DNA of 57,635 bases from Desulfuromonas sp. (GTDB lineage Bacteria; Desulfobacterota; Desulfuromonadia; Desulfuromonadales; Desulfuromonadaceae), in contig JAQUDG010000002.1 of NCBI GenBank assembly GCA_028685815.1, forward strand, positions 1-57,635. Direction: 5' to 3'. The notes below the pieces were generated by a model, which worked only from the letters and a program-made list of their open reading frames with translations, did no database searches and was not told the origin of the DNA. Position numbers and translations under genes: made by a program. Shown piece after piece: positions 16,774 to 25,710 of the stretch. The stretch's first letter is position 1, and every line of letters starts with the position of its first letter.

Positions 16774-18180
16774 TCACCCCTTTAGAACATCGAATGCCTG
16801 ACCCGCTGCCTTCCGCCCATTGGCCACGCAATCGTTAAGGCCGATTCCAGCGTAGGCGTTACCAGTGAGGATAATTCCGCGGTGATCCACCAGCGCGTCT
16901 TTAATCTCGGTCAAACGTTGCGCATGCCCTACCACATATTGCGGAATCGCGCGTTTATGCCGGAAGATTCGGACGAACTCCGGGGGAGTGGTTATTCCCA
17001 TAATTCGTTTCAGGTCGGCCTGAACCAGAATCTGCACCTGTTCATCGCTAAGGTCTATCGCCGTTGGGTTAGTGGCCCCACCCATCATGGAGCGCAGCAG
17101 CACCTTGCCTTCATCAACCCTGCAAGAGAAGATGCTTGAATCCCACAACGTCCCCAACACGGAACAATGTTCTTGGCGCGGAATCAGATAGCCAAAACCG
17201 TTAAGATCACAGTCTAGGTCGGCACCAGAATATCCGAAGCACACCACATTCATAGAAGCATACGGAATTTCCGCCAGCAGGCGCGCTGCTGTCGGCTCTA
17301 GTTCGGCAAATATAGTCGCCGCAGCATAAGCAGGCACCGCGCTCACCACCACATCGGCGTCCAGACTGGAGCCATCTTCGAGCTCTACCCGATAACGGCC
17401 GCCATCAGCCGGATGAATCGACCGCACTGCGGTTCCTGTTAAGCTGCGCGCCTTGATCTGGGTGCGCAAGCGGTCGACCAGAACCTGAATGCCGTCATCG
17501 AATGAAGTGAGCACCCCACCCGGCCCTGCGGCACTAGCAACCTGCTGCCCCGCTTTTTTTTCCTGGCGCTTTTTTCGAGCCAGCTTCAGCATCGCGCGCA
17601 ACAAGCCACCGTACTGTTGCTCCAGTTCGGCGATACGGGGAAAACAACTCTTAACGCTCATGGTCTCAGGATCACCGGCAAAAATACCGCCGGCCATAGG
17701 AGCAATGAGCTTGTTGAGCGCCTCTGCCCCCAGACGTCGGCGCCCAAAATCGGCCAAGGTTTCGTCTTTGGTGTCCTTTTTCTTCGGCACCATGATTTCA
17801 CCCACGAGGCGCATTTTGCCAAACCACGTCAGTAGCCCAGAGCGAAAAAACATCAGCGCGTTTTCGGGTAGCTGGTGCAGTTGCTTGTCCACATAGACAA
17901 AACGTTTTCTAGCGTTATCGTTGGAACGCTGCAGGGCTTCATTCAACCCAAGCTGCCCGCAGAGCTCAAGGGTTGCGGGCTTGTTATCCAGAAAACCGTT
18001 CGGCCCCCACTCGCACAAATATCCGTGGTCGCGGATGCTCCAGATCTTTCCACCGCAGCGCAGTTCCTTTTCGACGATAGTTACCTCAAGTTCCAGATTC
18101 TCTTCCGCCGCTAGTTGCTCAAGGGCATAAGCTGTACTCAGGCCGGAGAGTCCCGCTCCGGCAATTACCACTTTTTTCAT
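16774..18180 (-). CDS. hemG: FAD-dependent protoporphyrinogen oxidase (HemY-type, often annotated hemG)
   Basis: 468 residues from ATG 18180, chosen because GAGG lies five bases upstream and the FAD Rossmann motif GAGLSGLSTAYAL starts right after. A longer frame to 18294 adds a tail outside the family. C-terminal ATG-type motif: GIILTGNAYAGIGLNDCVANG. It oxidises protoporphyrinogen IX, or coproporphyrinogen in Gram-positive relatives, late in haem synthesis. In anaerobes the electron acceptor is unclear. hemH and hemE lie 1.3 and 2.4 kb away on the same strand, with dnaJ-like in between. Confidence 0.88.
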   Translation of the reverse strand: MKKVVIAGAGLSGLSTAYALEQLAAEENLELEVTIVEKELRCGGKIWSIRDHGYLCEWGPNGFLDNKPATLELCGQLGLNEALQRSNDNARKRFVYVDKQLHQLPENALMFFRSGLLTWFGKMRLVGEIMVPKKKDTKDETLADFGRRRLGAEALNKLIAPMAGGIFAGDPETMSVKSCFPRIAELEQQYGGLLRAMLKLARKKRQEKKAGQQVASAAGPGGVLTSFDDGIQVLVDRLRTQIKARSLTGTAVRSIHPADGGRYRVELEDGSSLDADVVVSAVPAYAAATIFAELEPTAARLLAEIPYASMNVVCFGYSGADLDCDLNGFGYLIPRQEHCSVLGTLWDSSIFSCRVDEGKVLLRSMMGGATNPTAIDLSDEQVQILVQADLKRIMGITTPPEFVRIFRHKRAIPQYVVGHAQRLTEIKDALVDHRGIILTGNAYAGIGLNDCVANGRKAAGQAFDVLKG

Positions 18181-18376
18181 AGAACCTCGCATAGTATACT
18201 GGGTAGATATCTTTTTTTCGACTGGCAGCCCCGTAATCCCATCCGAAAATCGGGAGCGCGCCGCACCGTTATCAACTCTTTGATTTTCCACCAACCTTGA
18301 CGCTTTCCATCACCGGCCATATAGTATCATGCAGAAGGTGTGATTCCACAATTTTAGTACGAAACAGGAGCCAAGA

Positions 18377-19288
18377 ATGGCAAAAGACTACTATGCAAGC
18401 CTTGGGGTGGCAAAAGACGCCTCGGAGCAAGAAATAAAAAAAGCATACCGGAAACTTGCGGTTAAATATCATCCGGATAAAAACCCTGGTAACAGCAAAG
18501 CCGAGGAACGCTTCAAAGAGATTTCGGAGGCGTATGCAGTGCTGAGCAATGCGGACAAACGCAGCAAATACGATCAGTTCGGCGACAGCAGCTTTCACCA
18601 GCAGTACAGCCAGGAGGATATCTTCCGCGGAACCAACTTCAATGATATCTTCCGCGAGTTTGGCATGGGTGGAGGTGGAGGCAGCGCCGGTGGGGGTGAG
18701 GATATCTTCAGTCAGCTATTCGGCAACGCAGGGGGGCGTAGCGCAGGCTTCAGACAACCGCGCAGCGCAAAGGGGCAGAACTACGTGATGAAGCTCTCTA
18801 TACCGTTTCAGCAGGCCGTCCTCGGCGGTGAGCGTTCGGTACACTTTCGTCACAACGGGCGCGATGAGCATATTCAAGTGCGGATTCCTGCTGGAGTAGA
18901 ACACGGGCAAAAGCTACGCGTTGCCGGGAAAGGTGGCCCAGCGCAACAAGGGGGCAAGGCTGGCGACTTGATGCTCGAAATACAGGTCGAAGCCGACCCG
19001 CATTTTACTCGCGAGGGGAGCCATCTGCATCAGACCATCACTATCCCCTTCAGCAAAGCCTGCCTGGGTGGGACCGCCAGCGTCAAGACCCTGAAGGAAA
19101 CCAAGCGCATCAAGATCCCAGCCGGAACCTCCACCGGCAGCAAAATCCGCCTGAAGGGATTCGGTGTCCCCGCGCATGCTAAATCGCCCGAGGGTGATCT
19201 GTATGTAACCATCCGCATCGAAGTCCCAAAAGAACTCACCGCAGAGCAAAAAGAAGCTATAGAAAAACTGCACAAACTTGGTTTATGA
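18377..19288 (+). CDS. DnaJ-class co-chaperone without zinc finger (CbpA-like)
   Basis: 303 residues: J domain with HPD at the helix turn ([10 protein letters not shown]), a Gly-rich linker with repeated phenylalanines ([14 protein letters not shown]), and two DnaJ C-terminal substrate-binding domains. The CxxCxGxG zinc-finger repeats of true DnaJ are absent, which places it in the class B/CbpA group. It stimulates DnaK ATPase and delivers substrates. Start behind ACAGGAGCCAAGA. It sits alone between the hemG and hemH genes on the opposite strand. Confidence 0.93.
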   Translation: MAKDYYASLGVAKDASEQEIKKAYRKLAVKYHPDKNPGNSKAEERFKEISEAYAVLSNADKRSKYDQFGDSSFHQQYSQEDIFRGTNFNDIFREFGMGGGGGSAGGGEDIFSQLFGNAGGRSAGFRQPRSAKGQNYVMKLSIPFQQAVLGGERSVHFRHNGRDEHIQVRIPAGVEHGQKLRVAGKGGPAQQGGKAGDLMLEIQVEADPHFTREGSHLHQTITIPFSKACLGGTASVKTLKETKRIKIPAGTSTGSKIRLKGFGVPAHAKSPEGDLYVTIRIEVPKELTAEQKEAIEKLHKLGL

Positions 19289-19420
19289 TTTTACTCAAGT
19301 TTTTCAATCGAATACCTAATATGATAAAGGAAACAGATATTCTAATCCCTTGGCATTAATTACTTCTGACAGCCTGCAAGGATTAAGCACACTCCGTGTA
19401 AACCCTCAGTGCCTAGCGTC

Positions 19421-19440
19421 ATCCCCGCGCAAGCGGGGAT
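19421..19440. repeat. Short palindromic repeat
   Basis: ATCCCCGCGCAAGCGGGGAT, an 8-bp stem with tetraloop GCAA, within GTCATCCCCGC...GGATCCAG. This resembles the small REP-like palindromes common in proteobacterial intergenic regions. It could also act as the terminator between the converging dnaJ-like and hemH genes, but no U-run follows. Confidence 0.55.
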
Positions 19441-19449
19441 CCAGCGCCC

Positions 19450-20412
19450 TTAAAATTTTGCGCGCTCACGTACCAACTGCGCCACAGCATCGATGAAGGA
19501 ATCTCTGGCATTCAAAGCAGGGACCCGCTCGAACCATGGCACTCCGTGTTCTTTTGCGTGGGCACGAAATTCCACATCCACCTCTTCCAGAGTCTCGATA
19601 TGGTCGGAGACAAAGGCCACCGGCACCACCAGCAGAGGCTTTTTTTCTTTGCCTGCCCTAGCAATAACATCGAGGGTATCCGGCTCCATCCATTTTACCG
19701 GGCCGCTGCGACTTTGATAGCCTATCTCAAACTCCAGATCGCCTATACGCTGCATCACCCCCGCCACGGTCTGCTCCACATGGCGCTGGTACGGGTCGCC
19801 GCGGTCGATGAATTTCTGCGGTAGGGCATGGGTAGAGAACAACACCAGCGGCTTGCCGATCGCTTCCGGTACCTGCTCCAATCCTTCGGTCACACATTGC
19901 GCCAACGCGTCCAGATACGGCGGCCAGTCGTGCCAGCTCTCAATATAGGTACTCTTCAACTCCGGAAAAACCTGCGCCTGCGCCTGTTTAAAATCCTTTA
20001 CGCTGCTGCCGGTAGTGGCGCCGGTATAGTGGGGATACATGGAGAGCACTACCGCCTGCTCAATGCCGTCCTCGCGCATGCGCAGCAGGGTTTCATCCGC
20101 ACGCGGCTTCCAGTAGCGCATAGCCACATACGGGTGCCAGTTATCTCCTAGGCGTGCCGCGCTCTTTTCCGCCTGCAGCGCAGTCCAGTGCAACAATGGA
20201 GATTTACCGCCGATGCGCTGATAATTTTCGCGCACAATTTTAGCCCGAAAATGTGAAATGACACGCGCGAAGGGCTTTTGCAGCACCGCACCAAGGGGCA
20301 ATTGAATCAAATCGCGGTCCGCAAATAGATTATATAAAAAAGGCTCTACAGCTTCTATAGAGTCAGGGCCACCCATATTCAGCAGGACCAATGCAGTTTT
20401 TTTTGCGTCCAT
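19450..20412 (-). CDS. hemH: Ferrochelatase
   Basis: 320 residues, a single-domain bacterial ferrochelatase. The opening LVLLNMGGPDS and the metal-site His in SMYPHYTGATTGS and in the segment LVLFSTHALPQKFIDRGDPY are conserved, as are the later acidic residues (HIETLEEVDVEF). It inserts Fe2+ into the porphyrin at the inner face of the membrane. Despite standing next to hemE it has its own start region, because a terminator lies between them. Confidence 0.94.
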   Translation of the reverse strand: MDAKKTALVLLNMGGPDSIEAVEPFLYNLFADRDLIQLPLGAVLQKPFARVISHFRAKIVRENYQRIGGKSPLLHWTALQAEKSAARLGDNWHPYVAMRYWKPRADETLLRMREDGIEQAVVLSMYPHYTGATTGSSVKDFKQAQAQVFPELKSTYIESWHDWPPYLDALAQCVTEGLEQVPEAIGKPLVLFSTHALPQKFIDRGDPYQRHVEQTVAGVMQRIGDLEFEIGYQSRSGPVKWMEPDTLDVIARAGKEKKPLLVVPVAFVSDHIETLEEVDVEFRAHAKEHGVPWFERVPALNARDSFIDAVAQLVRERAKF

Positions 20413-20497
20413 CTCGTATCTCCCAGCAGAAAAATTCGCCTGTTATCCAGAACAACTTTTAGAGCTTAAAGGTTAAAGCCTGTAATTGCATGTAAAA

Positions 20498-20543
20498 AGC
20501 GAAGCCGGTCTTCCAGCATTTCTGCATCTGGTCCGGCTTCGCT
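20498..20543 (-). terminator. Terminator after hemE
   Basis: AGCGAAGCCGG and CCGGCTTCGCT form a perfect 11-bp stem with a 24-base loop. On the minus strand it is followed by a run of U (20494-20498). It ends the radical SAM-hemE transcript before hemH. Confidence 0.88.
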
Positions 20544-20593
20544 ACTACTTCTGATTCTGCTTATTCAGGCTCTACCCTAGTAAGGTAGAAATT

Positions 20594-21631
20594 TTACTTG
20601 CGGCTCAAGCGATGCACCGCTTCAACCATAAAGATGGCATTTGCGGGCGGCACCGTGGGGAGAATGCCATGTCCGAGGTTGAAGATGAAGCCGGGGCGCC
20701 CAGCGTTCTCATCTAGGATACGCTGCACCTCTTTTTCGATATATGGCTGCGGCGCATACAGCACCGTCGGGTCCAGATTTCCTTGCACTGCCACATCGTC
20801 ACCGAGGATATCGCGTGCCTTGCCCAGGTTTACGTGCCAGTCGAGTCCGATCACGTCACTCCCTGCCTTTTTGACCAGATCCAGCATGGTACCGGAACCT
20901 TTGACGAAATACAGAATCGGCACTCCGCGCCCTTTCAGGCTATCAATCAGGCGAGTGGCGTAGGGGAGCACATAGCGTTCAAAATCGTGCGGTGCCACCA
21001 GTCCACCCCAAGTGTCAAAGATCTGGATTGCCTGAGCTCCGGCTTCAATCTGCATCTGCAGATAGCGGATATCGAGAGTGGTGATCTTCTCCATCAGGGC
21101 ATGATAGAGTTCTGGATCGCCATACATCATCTGCTTCAGACTGGCAAAATCCTTACTTCCCTTCCCTTCGACCATGTAGCACGCCAAGGTGAAGGGTGCG
21201 CCACCAAAACCAATCAGCGGCACTCGCCCTTCAAAGGCCTTACGCAGGCGGCCGATAATATCGGGAATATACGGCAACGCCGCCCCCATATCTTCAGGAA
21301 CCACCAGCGCCTCAACATCGGCGCGGGTACGTACCGGATTGGCGAACACCGGCGCGGGGTTGAAATCTAAATCCATCCCCATGGGCTCTACTGCGGTAAG
21401 GATATCGGAGAACATGATGGCAGCGTCGACATTGAGAATATCGATGGGTTGAATGGTTACCTCAGCGGAGCGGGCCGGGTCCTTACACAGGTCAAGAAAG
21501 GTGCCCTCGCCCTTGGCGCGCACGGCACGATACTCAGACAAATACCGCCCTGCCTGACGCATAAGCCACACCGGCACCTGGTCTACCGGCTCACACCGGC
21601 ACGCTTTAATAAAATTGTATTCTGTCGCCAT
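20594..21631 (-). CDS. hemE: Uroporphyrinogen decarboxylase
   Basis: 345 residues with the N-terminal signature PVWLMRQAGRYL and the second signature GFGGAPFTLACYMVEG, plus the active-site Asp region DILTAVEPMGMDLDF. It converts uroporphyrinogen III to coproporphyrinogen III in the cytoplasm. It follows the radical SAM gene by 51 bases on the same strand and shares a terminator with it, so the two are probably cotranscribed. Confidence 0.96.
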   Translation of the reverse strand: MATEYNFIKACRCEPVDQVPVWLMRQAGRYLSEYRAVRAKGEGTFLDLCKDPARSAEVTIQPIDILNVDAAIMFSDILTAVEPMGMDLDFNPAPVFANPVRTRADVEALVVPEDMGAALPYIPDIIGRLRKAFEGRVPLIGFGGAPFTLACYMVEGKGSKDFASLKQMMYGDPELYHALMEKITTLDIRYLQMQIEAGAQAIQIFDTWGGLVAPHDFERYVLPYATRLIDSLKGRGVPILYFVKGSGTMLDLVKKAGSDVIGLDWHVNLGKARDILGDDVAVQGNLDPTVLYAPQPYIEKEVQRILDENAGRPGFIFNLGHGILPTVPPANAIFMVEAVHRLSRK

Positions 21632-21682
21632 AGCTCAAGTCCTTTATTTAAAGAATTAAAGAATAGGTGAAAATCTACCTCG

Positions 21683-22783
21683 TTACGCTTTGCCCGCAGC
21701 CTCTTGTTCCTGCCGTTTGCGCGTACGCACCGGGATATAATTACAGAACGGCTCTTCAGCCATGTAATCGCCATACACTGCATCGGCACGGGCGCGGCAG
21801 CCTCCGCAGACATTAATGAACTCGCACTCGCCGCACTTGCCTTTATATTTAGAAAAATCACGCAGATCGTTGAACACCTTGGAGTTGAACCACAGCTCCT
21901 TGAACGGAATCTGCTTGATGTTTCCAACGCTGGAGTGGAAATAGGAACACGGCTTGAGGTTGCCAAAACAGTCGATAAGGCAGATAGACTGCGCGGCGAT
22001 ACAGCCCTTACCCCCACCGGTGGAGAAGGTCAGACTGCGACGCTTGAAATCCACCCCTTCTGCCTTCGCCAACTGCGGCACGATGCGGTAATAGTGCGGC
22101 GCGCAGGTGGGACGCATGAGGATCTCATCCTCATTCTTCTCCTGCTCGTAGTGCCATGTCAGGATATCTTCGTAGTCATCCTTGCTCACCAATTCATCCA
22201 TGATCTCCTCGCCACGCCCAGTGGGGACAATCATGAACATATACCAAGCCGTTGCGCCGAGCTCCTTGGCAACACGAAAGGTGCCGGCAATATCGTGCTG
22301 GTTGCGTTTGGTAAAGGATGAATTAATCAGAAACTTGATGCCGTTACGCCGAAGCGCTTCCGCTGCGCGTACCACGCCGTCGAACGCGCCTTCACACTGG
22401 CGGAAGTTATCGTGAACCTGCGCCGTGGAGCCATCTAGCGATAGCGACACCATCTTGATGTCCGCCTCTTTCATCTGCGCGCACACCGCGTCGGTAACCA
22501 AGGTGCCGTTGGTGGCTATGCACATGCGCAGCCCCTTACTGGTACCATAGCGGGCGATATCAAAGATATCCGGGCGCATCAGCGGCTCACCACCGGAGAG
22601 CACCATCACTGGTTTCGACACCTCGCAGATGTCATCGATCATTTTGCAGGCTTCTGCAGTGGTAAAATCGCCAGCTGCCGCCTCCATATCGGAAGAGCAG
22701 CGACAGTGCACACAGCTCAAGTTGCAGCGCCGAGTGGACTCCCACGCGATCCACTTCGGAATAAACTCTTGTTCTTTAGGCAT
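21683..22783 (-). CDS. Radical SAM/SPASM protein, NirJ/Ahb-like, next to hemE
   Basis: 366 residues. The radical SAM motif is CNLSCVHC (Cys20, 24, 27), followed by [12 protein letters not shown]. The C-terminal part has clustered cysteines ([29 protein letters not shown]) as in SPASM proteins. The overall order and the CGGCRARA motif resemble the NirJ/AhbC/AhbD group, which acts on haem d1 or sirohaem-derived tetrapyrroles. Operon position before hemE supports a tetrapyrrole role. No coproporphyrinogen oxidase gene is seen in the window, so a step in that part of the pathway is possible. Exact reaction not determined. Confidence 0.82.
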   Translation of the reverse strand: MPKEQEFIPKWIAWESTRRCNLSCVHCRCSSDMEAAAGDFTTAEACKMIDDICEVSKPVMVLSGGEPLMRPDIFDIARYGTSKGLRMCIATNGTLVTDAVCAQMKEADIKMVSLSLDGSTAQVHDNFRQCEGAFDGVVRAAEALRRNGIKFLINSSFTKRNQHDIAGTFRVAKELGATAWYMFMIVPTGRGEEIMDELVSKDDYEDILTWHYEQEKNEDEILMRPTCAPHYYRIVPQLAKAEGVDFKRRSLTFSTGGGKGCIAAQSICLIDCFGNLKPCSYFHSSVGNIKQIPFKELWFNSKVFNDLRDFSKYKGKCGECEFINVCGGCRARADAVYGDYMAEEPFCNYIPVRTRKRQEQEAAGKA

Positions 22784-22874
22784 AGGATATTATCTCCAGG
22801 GTGATGCCACTAGATGATGAGGGCAAAGGGGGATTCTAGCGTAAAAACAGCAGTCTGACAAGTTCAAGAACGAA

Positions 22875-24038
22875 TCAGCATTCGTCGAGCCATTTGCGCA
22901 TAGATACAGCAATATTCTCCCACTCAGAACCGAGGCGGTGCTGTAAAAAGATACGCAGCAAGGTGTCAAACAACTGCAAACCTTCTTCGAGCACATGGAT
23001 ACGTTCATAAAATACCGCCTGCTGTTCATCTTCCACCGCAGCGCTTTTATCAATCTTAACCGCCGGACACTTGAATGAACCAAACTGAAACAACTCTCCC
23101 TTAAGGGTCATGCGCCATTGATGTTCATATTTGTCTAGATAAATGGTCGCTTCGGACATCTGCTTTCCTTGGCGCAGCGCTACGCACACTTCGTCAAAGC
23201 TATCCTGCGGACCGGACACCGTAACCTTCTGCACCCCTTCGCTGCCGCTGCCACCCAACACCATACGTTCATCGAGCCAGGCGCGAAATGGCTCACCGGC
23301 AGCAGCTGGGCCGGGGCATTCAACCCGATACGCTGAGTCGCTGTTGGTGGTCTGGTACATAAGCCACATAAGAAACTCATGCCCCAGCCAGCTACCCTGC
23401 TCAATCTGCTGGGTCACCGGCGCATCGGCAGCGGTTGTCAGGGTAGCGTCGAGCGCCTCGGCAATCGCATCCGGAACTACGCTACGCGCCCGCGCAACCG
23501 GGTGCTTTACCACCAAGCGCAGCCCAGTAAAGCTCTTGCTGAACAGATCTACCAGATCATCAATGGAGCGCTTACTCGCACTGGCAAAGAGCAGCTGATT
23601 CTTCTGGGTATCCCACAGCACATCGAGTACGGTCGGACTTGGCAGAACCCGCGTCAGCAACCTGGTGCGCACCAGTTCCTTTAATTCTTCGTTCTCATTT
23701 TTGGGCACCCGCTGAAACGTCGGATTCTGGGCCAAAAACTTATCCTGCTCGCGCTTCAACTCCCCCTTAACCAACGCTGCCGGGAGGCGGCGCTGATCGC
23801 GGCGCAGAGAAAAAGTCACATAGTTCTCCCGCCACCACGCGCCAGGTTCTATAAAATCCCGCGCCTGAAAATCATCTAGCTCAACCCAGCCAAGGGATAA
23901 CTCTTCACTGCTGTGCTCAATGGAACTGAACGCATGCTGTTTCAATTGCGCTTCAATCCACGGCATAAAATCCTGCTGCGGCGCAGCGCCCACAACATCA
24001 AATGCAGTCAAACTGACAGTATTGGATAACAACCCCAT
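22875..24038 (-). CDS. RdgC-like recombination-associated protein
   Basis: 387 residues from ATG 24038 (GAGGAGAG ten bases upstream). The frame is open further, across the tRNA-Asn gene, but that part is clearly not coding. The N-terminal two thirds follow RdgC in layout: LGWVELDDF, a helical segment with LKREQDKFLAQN, and LLTRVLPSPTVLDVLWD with QLLFASASKRSIDDLVDLF. RdgC forms a ring on double-stranded DNA and modulates RecA. The protein is longer than the E. coli one (about 300) and its last part, about 230-387, diverges. Moderately sure of the family. Confidence 0.68.
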   Translation of the reverse strand: MGLLSNTVSLTAFDVVGAAPQQDFMPWIEAQLKQHAFSSIEHSSEELSLGWVELDDFQARDFIEPGAWWRENYVTFSLRRDQRRLPAALVKGELKREQDKFLAQNPTFQRVPKNENEELKELVRTRLLTRVLPSPTVLDVLWDTQKNQLLFASASKRSIDDLVDLFSKSFTGLRLVVKHPVARARSVVPDAIAEALDATLTTAADAPVTQQIEQGSWLGHEFLMWLMYQTTNSDSAYRVECPGPAAAGEPFRAWLDERMVLGGSGSEGVQKVTVSGPQDSFDEVCVALRQGKQMSEATIYLDKYEHQWRMTLKGELFQFGSFKCPAVKIDKSAAVEDEQQAVFYERIHVLEEGLQLFDTLLRIFLQHRLGSEWENIAVSMRKWLDEC

Positions 24039-24127
24039 AAACGTGCGCTCTCCTCGAATGCTCATAAATTTAAATAGCTTAAATAAAATCATGACGCCTA
24101 GCTTGGCGCTACAGCCTCTAAAACCAA

Positions 24128-24162
24128 AAAAGCACCTACAGGAAAAACCTGTAAGTGCTTTT
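24128..24162 (-). terminator. Terminator after tRNA-Asn
   Basis: AAAAGCAC-x-TACAGG and CCTGTA-x-GTGCTTTT form a 14-bp stem with one mismatch and an A5 loop, eight bases after the CCA end of the tRNA, followed by U-rich sequence on the minus strand. Confidence 0.85.
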
Positions 24163-24169
24163 AAATTTT

Positions 24170-24245
24170 TGGCTCCCCGGGCCGGACTCGAACCAGCGAC
24201 AGGGTGATTAACAGTCACCTGCTCTACCTACTTAGCTACCAGGGA
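24170..24245 (-). tRNA. tRNA-Asn (anticodon GTT)
   Basis: 76-nt cloverleaf on the minus strand with 7-bp acceptor stem (TCCCTGG with CCGGGGA, one G-U pair), T-arm GGTTCGAGTCC and encoded CCA. The anticodon loop CTGTTAA places GTT at plus positions 24210-24212. Confidence 0.95.
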
Positions 24246-24341
24246 TCGTGTCGTTGCGACAGAACCGGAATATACGGAAACAGAGCCGGAGTGTCAAGAC
24301 TTATTTGCAATATTTTTCATTCAGGCGCGGCACGTTGAATT

Positions 24342-24932
24342 TCAACGTCCTCCCTTTTTAAGATCGAGCAGAACCAGCCTAGCTATAGCCTTTAAGGTTT
24401 CGAAAACTCCCACTCCCGTCATAGCGCAGGCACGATATTCCGGCACTTTGTGAGGATTAAGATATTTCTGCAGTTCATCCATAGGGCTGATATTAGGCAA
24501 GTCCTGCTTATTGTACTGCATTACAAACGGCATATTATCCAGATCATAACCGTGCTCATCTAGGTTATCGCGCAGATTCTCGAGGCTCTCAATGTTGGCG
24601 TCCATGCGCTCTTCCTGAGAATCGGCGACAAACACCACCCCATCCACCCCTTTTAAAATCAGCTTGCGCGAAGCATCGTAGAACACCTGCCCGGGGACCG
24701 TATATAGATGAAAGCGCGTCTTAAAACCGCGTACCTCACCCAATGCCAGCGGCAAAAAATCGAAAAACAGGGTGCGCTCTGACTCCGTTGCCAGAGATAT
24801 CATCTTCCCTTTCGATTCGGGGGCGGTTTTCTGGTATACGTACTGCAGATTAGTGGTTTTACCACACAGGCCAGGGCCATAATAGACGATCTTGCAGTTT
24901 ATTTCGCGCGACGCATGATTTATAAACGACAT
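24342..24932 (-). CDS. mglA: MglA-type small Ras-like GTPase
   Basis: 196 residues. P-loop GPGLCGKTT (19-27), a Walker B-like segment [30 protein letters not shown] and NKQD for guanine recognition. MglA is the GTPase of the bacterial polarity switch; in Myxococcus it directs motility and pole identity with its GAP MglB. It lies 11 bases after the MglB gene, which shows an operon. In non-gliding deltaproteobacteria the role is probably polar placement of motility or chemotaxis machines (inference). Confidence 0.93.
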   Translation of the reverse strand: MSFINHASREINCKIVYYGPGLCGKTTNLQYVYQKTAPESKGKMISLATESERTLFFDFLPLALGEVRGFKTRFHLYTVPGQVFYDASRKLILKGVDGVVFVADSQEERMDANIESLENLRDNLDEHGYDLDNMPFVMQYNKQDLPNISPMDELQKYLNPHKVPEYRACAMTGVGVFETLKAIARLVLLDLKKGGR

Positions 24933-24943
24933 TGCGGCTATCC

Positions 24944-25441
24944 TTAGTTAAACAAATTATCTATGTCGTCATCAGTGATTTCAGCAAATGGATTGGCACT
25001 GTAGCTGGTCGCACCCTGCTGTTCCTGACGATGGGCAATATCTTCAAACACCTGGGTTAATGACGCGCTGGCACGTTTAACCCGCAGACGCACCAGCCCG
25101 AGGGAGCTATTGGCGTCAAATATAACCACTAAAATAACCCTGCCCGCGACAATGGAGAGGTGGATACTGTCGTTTTCCCCTTCGTGAAACTGAATAGAAA
25201 ACTCCTTCTCTCCAATCAGTTTAGCCAATCCACCGGTAGTGGCAATGTTCCCTGCAGTCAGAGATGCCAGGCTGGTGATATCCAACCCAGCCACCTCACC
25301 GGTAGAAGAGATCATCAACCCATTTTTATCCACCAGAAATATTGCTTTGGCTTGCGCAGCCTTGAGCAGGTGAGAAGTTATGGTGTTTATCTTGTTCATC
25401 TCTGCGTCGTAGAGTTCGAAATTTGACTGGGCGCTGTACAT
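24944..25441 (-). CDS. mglB: MglB-type Roadblock/LC7 GTPase-activating protein
   Basis: 165 residues from ATG 25441 with GGGAG six bases upstream; the longer frame to 25531 has no family resemblance. The Roadblock fold is visible in [20 protein letters not shown] and [25 protein letters not shown]. The C-terminal tail is acidic ([11 protein letters not shown]). MglB dimers accelerate GTP hydrolysis by MglA. First gene of the mglBA operon. Confidence 0.9.
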   Translation of the reverse strand: MYSAQSNFELYDAEMNKINTITSHLLKAAQAKAIFLVDKNGLMISSTGEVAGLDITSLASLTAGNIATTGGLAKLIGEKEFSIQFHEGENDSIHLSIVAGRVILVVIFDANSSLGLVRLRVKRASASLTQVFEDIAHRQEQQGATSYSANPFAEITDDDIDNLFN

Positions 25442-25634
25442 GGATTCTCCCGCAGGCAGAAGTGATCTGAAACAGGCAAAAACATAGGAGTTGGGATGTT
25501 GGGTGCGAGCACGCCTTAAGCCACGCCCCATCCACCTTTCTACTTCGCTCTTCTTATATCATCGGCATCACAAGCGCGCAAGGTCTTAGCCCCGCGTTGA
25601 GCCCTTCCCTACCGAAACTAGAGCATAAACAATA

Positions 25635-25670
25635 AAGCTCCCGCCACACTTAAGTATGTCGGGAGCTTTT
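25635..25670 (-). terminator. Terminator after nifJ
   Basis: AAAGCTCCCG and CGGGAGCTTT form a perfect 10-bp stem, extended partly inward. A/T runs flank both sides. It lies 41 bases past the nifJ stop on the minus strand, upstream of the mglB promoter region. Confidence 0.82.
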
Positions 25671-25710
25671 ATTGTTGCTGCTGAATCTAGCCGCAGGTTT
25701 TACTATTTAT

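Noticed and set aside
24039-24218. N-terminal extension of the RdgC-like protein across tRNA-Asn
   Set aside because: It would read through the tRNA and its terminator. A good SD and the family start lie at 24038.
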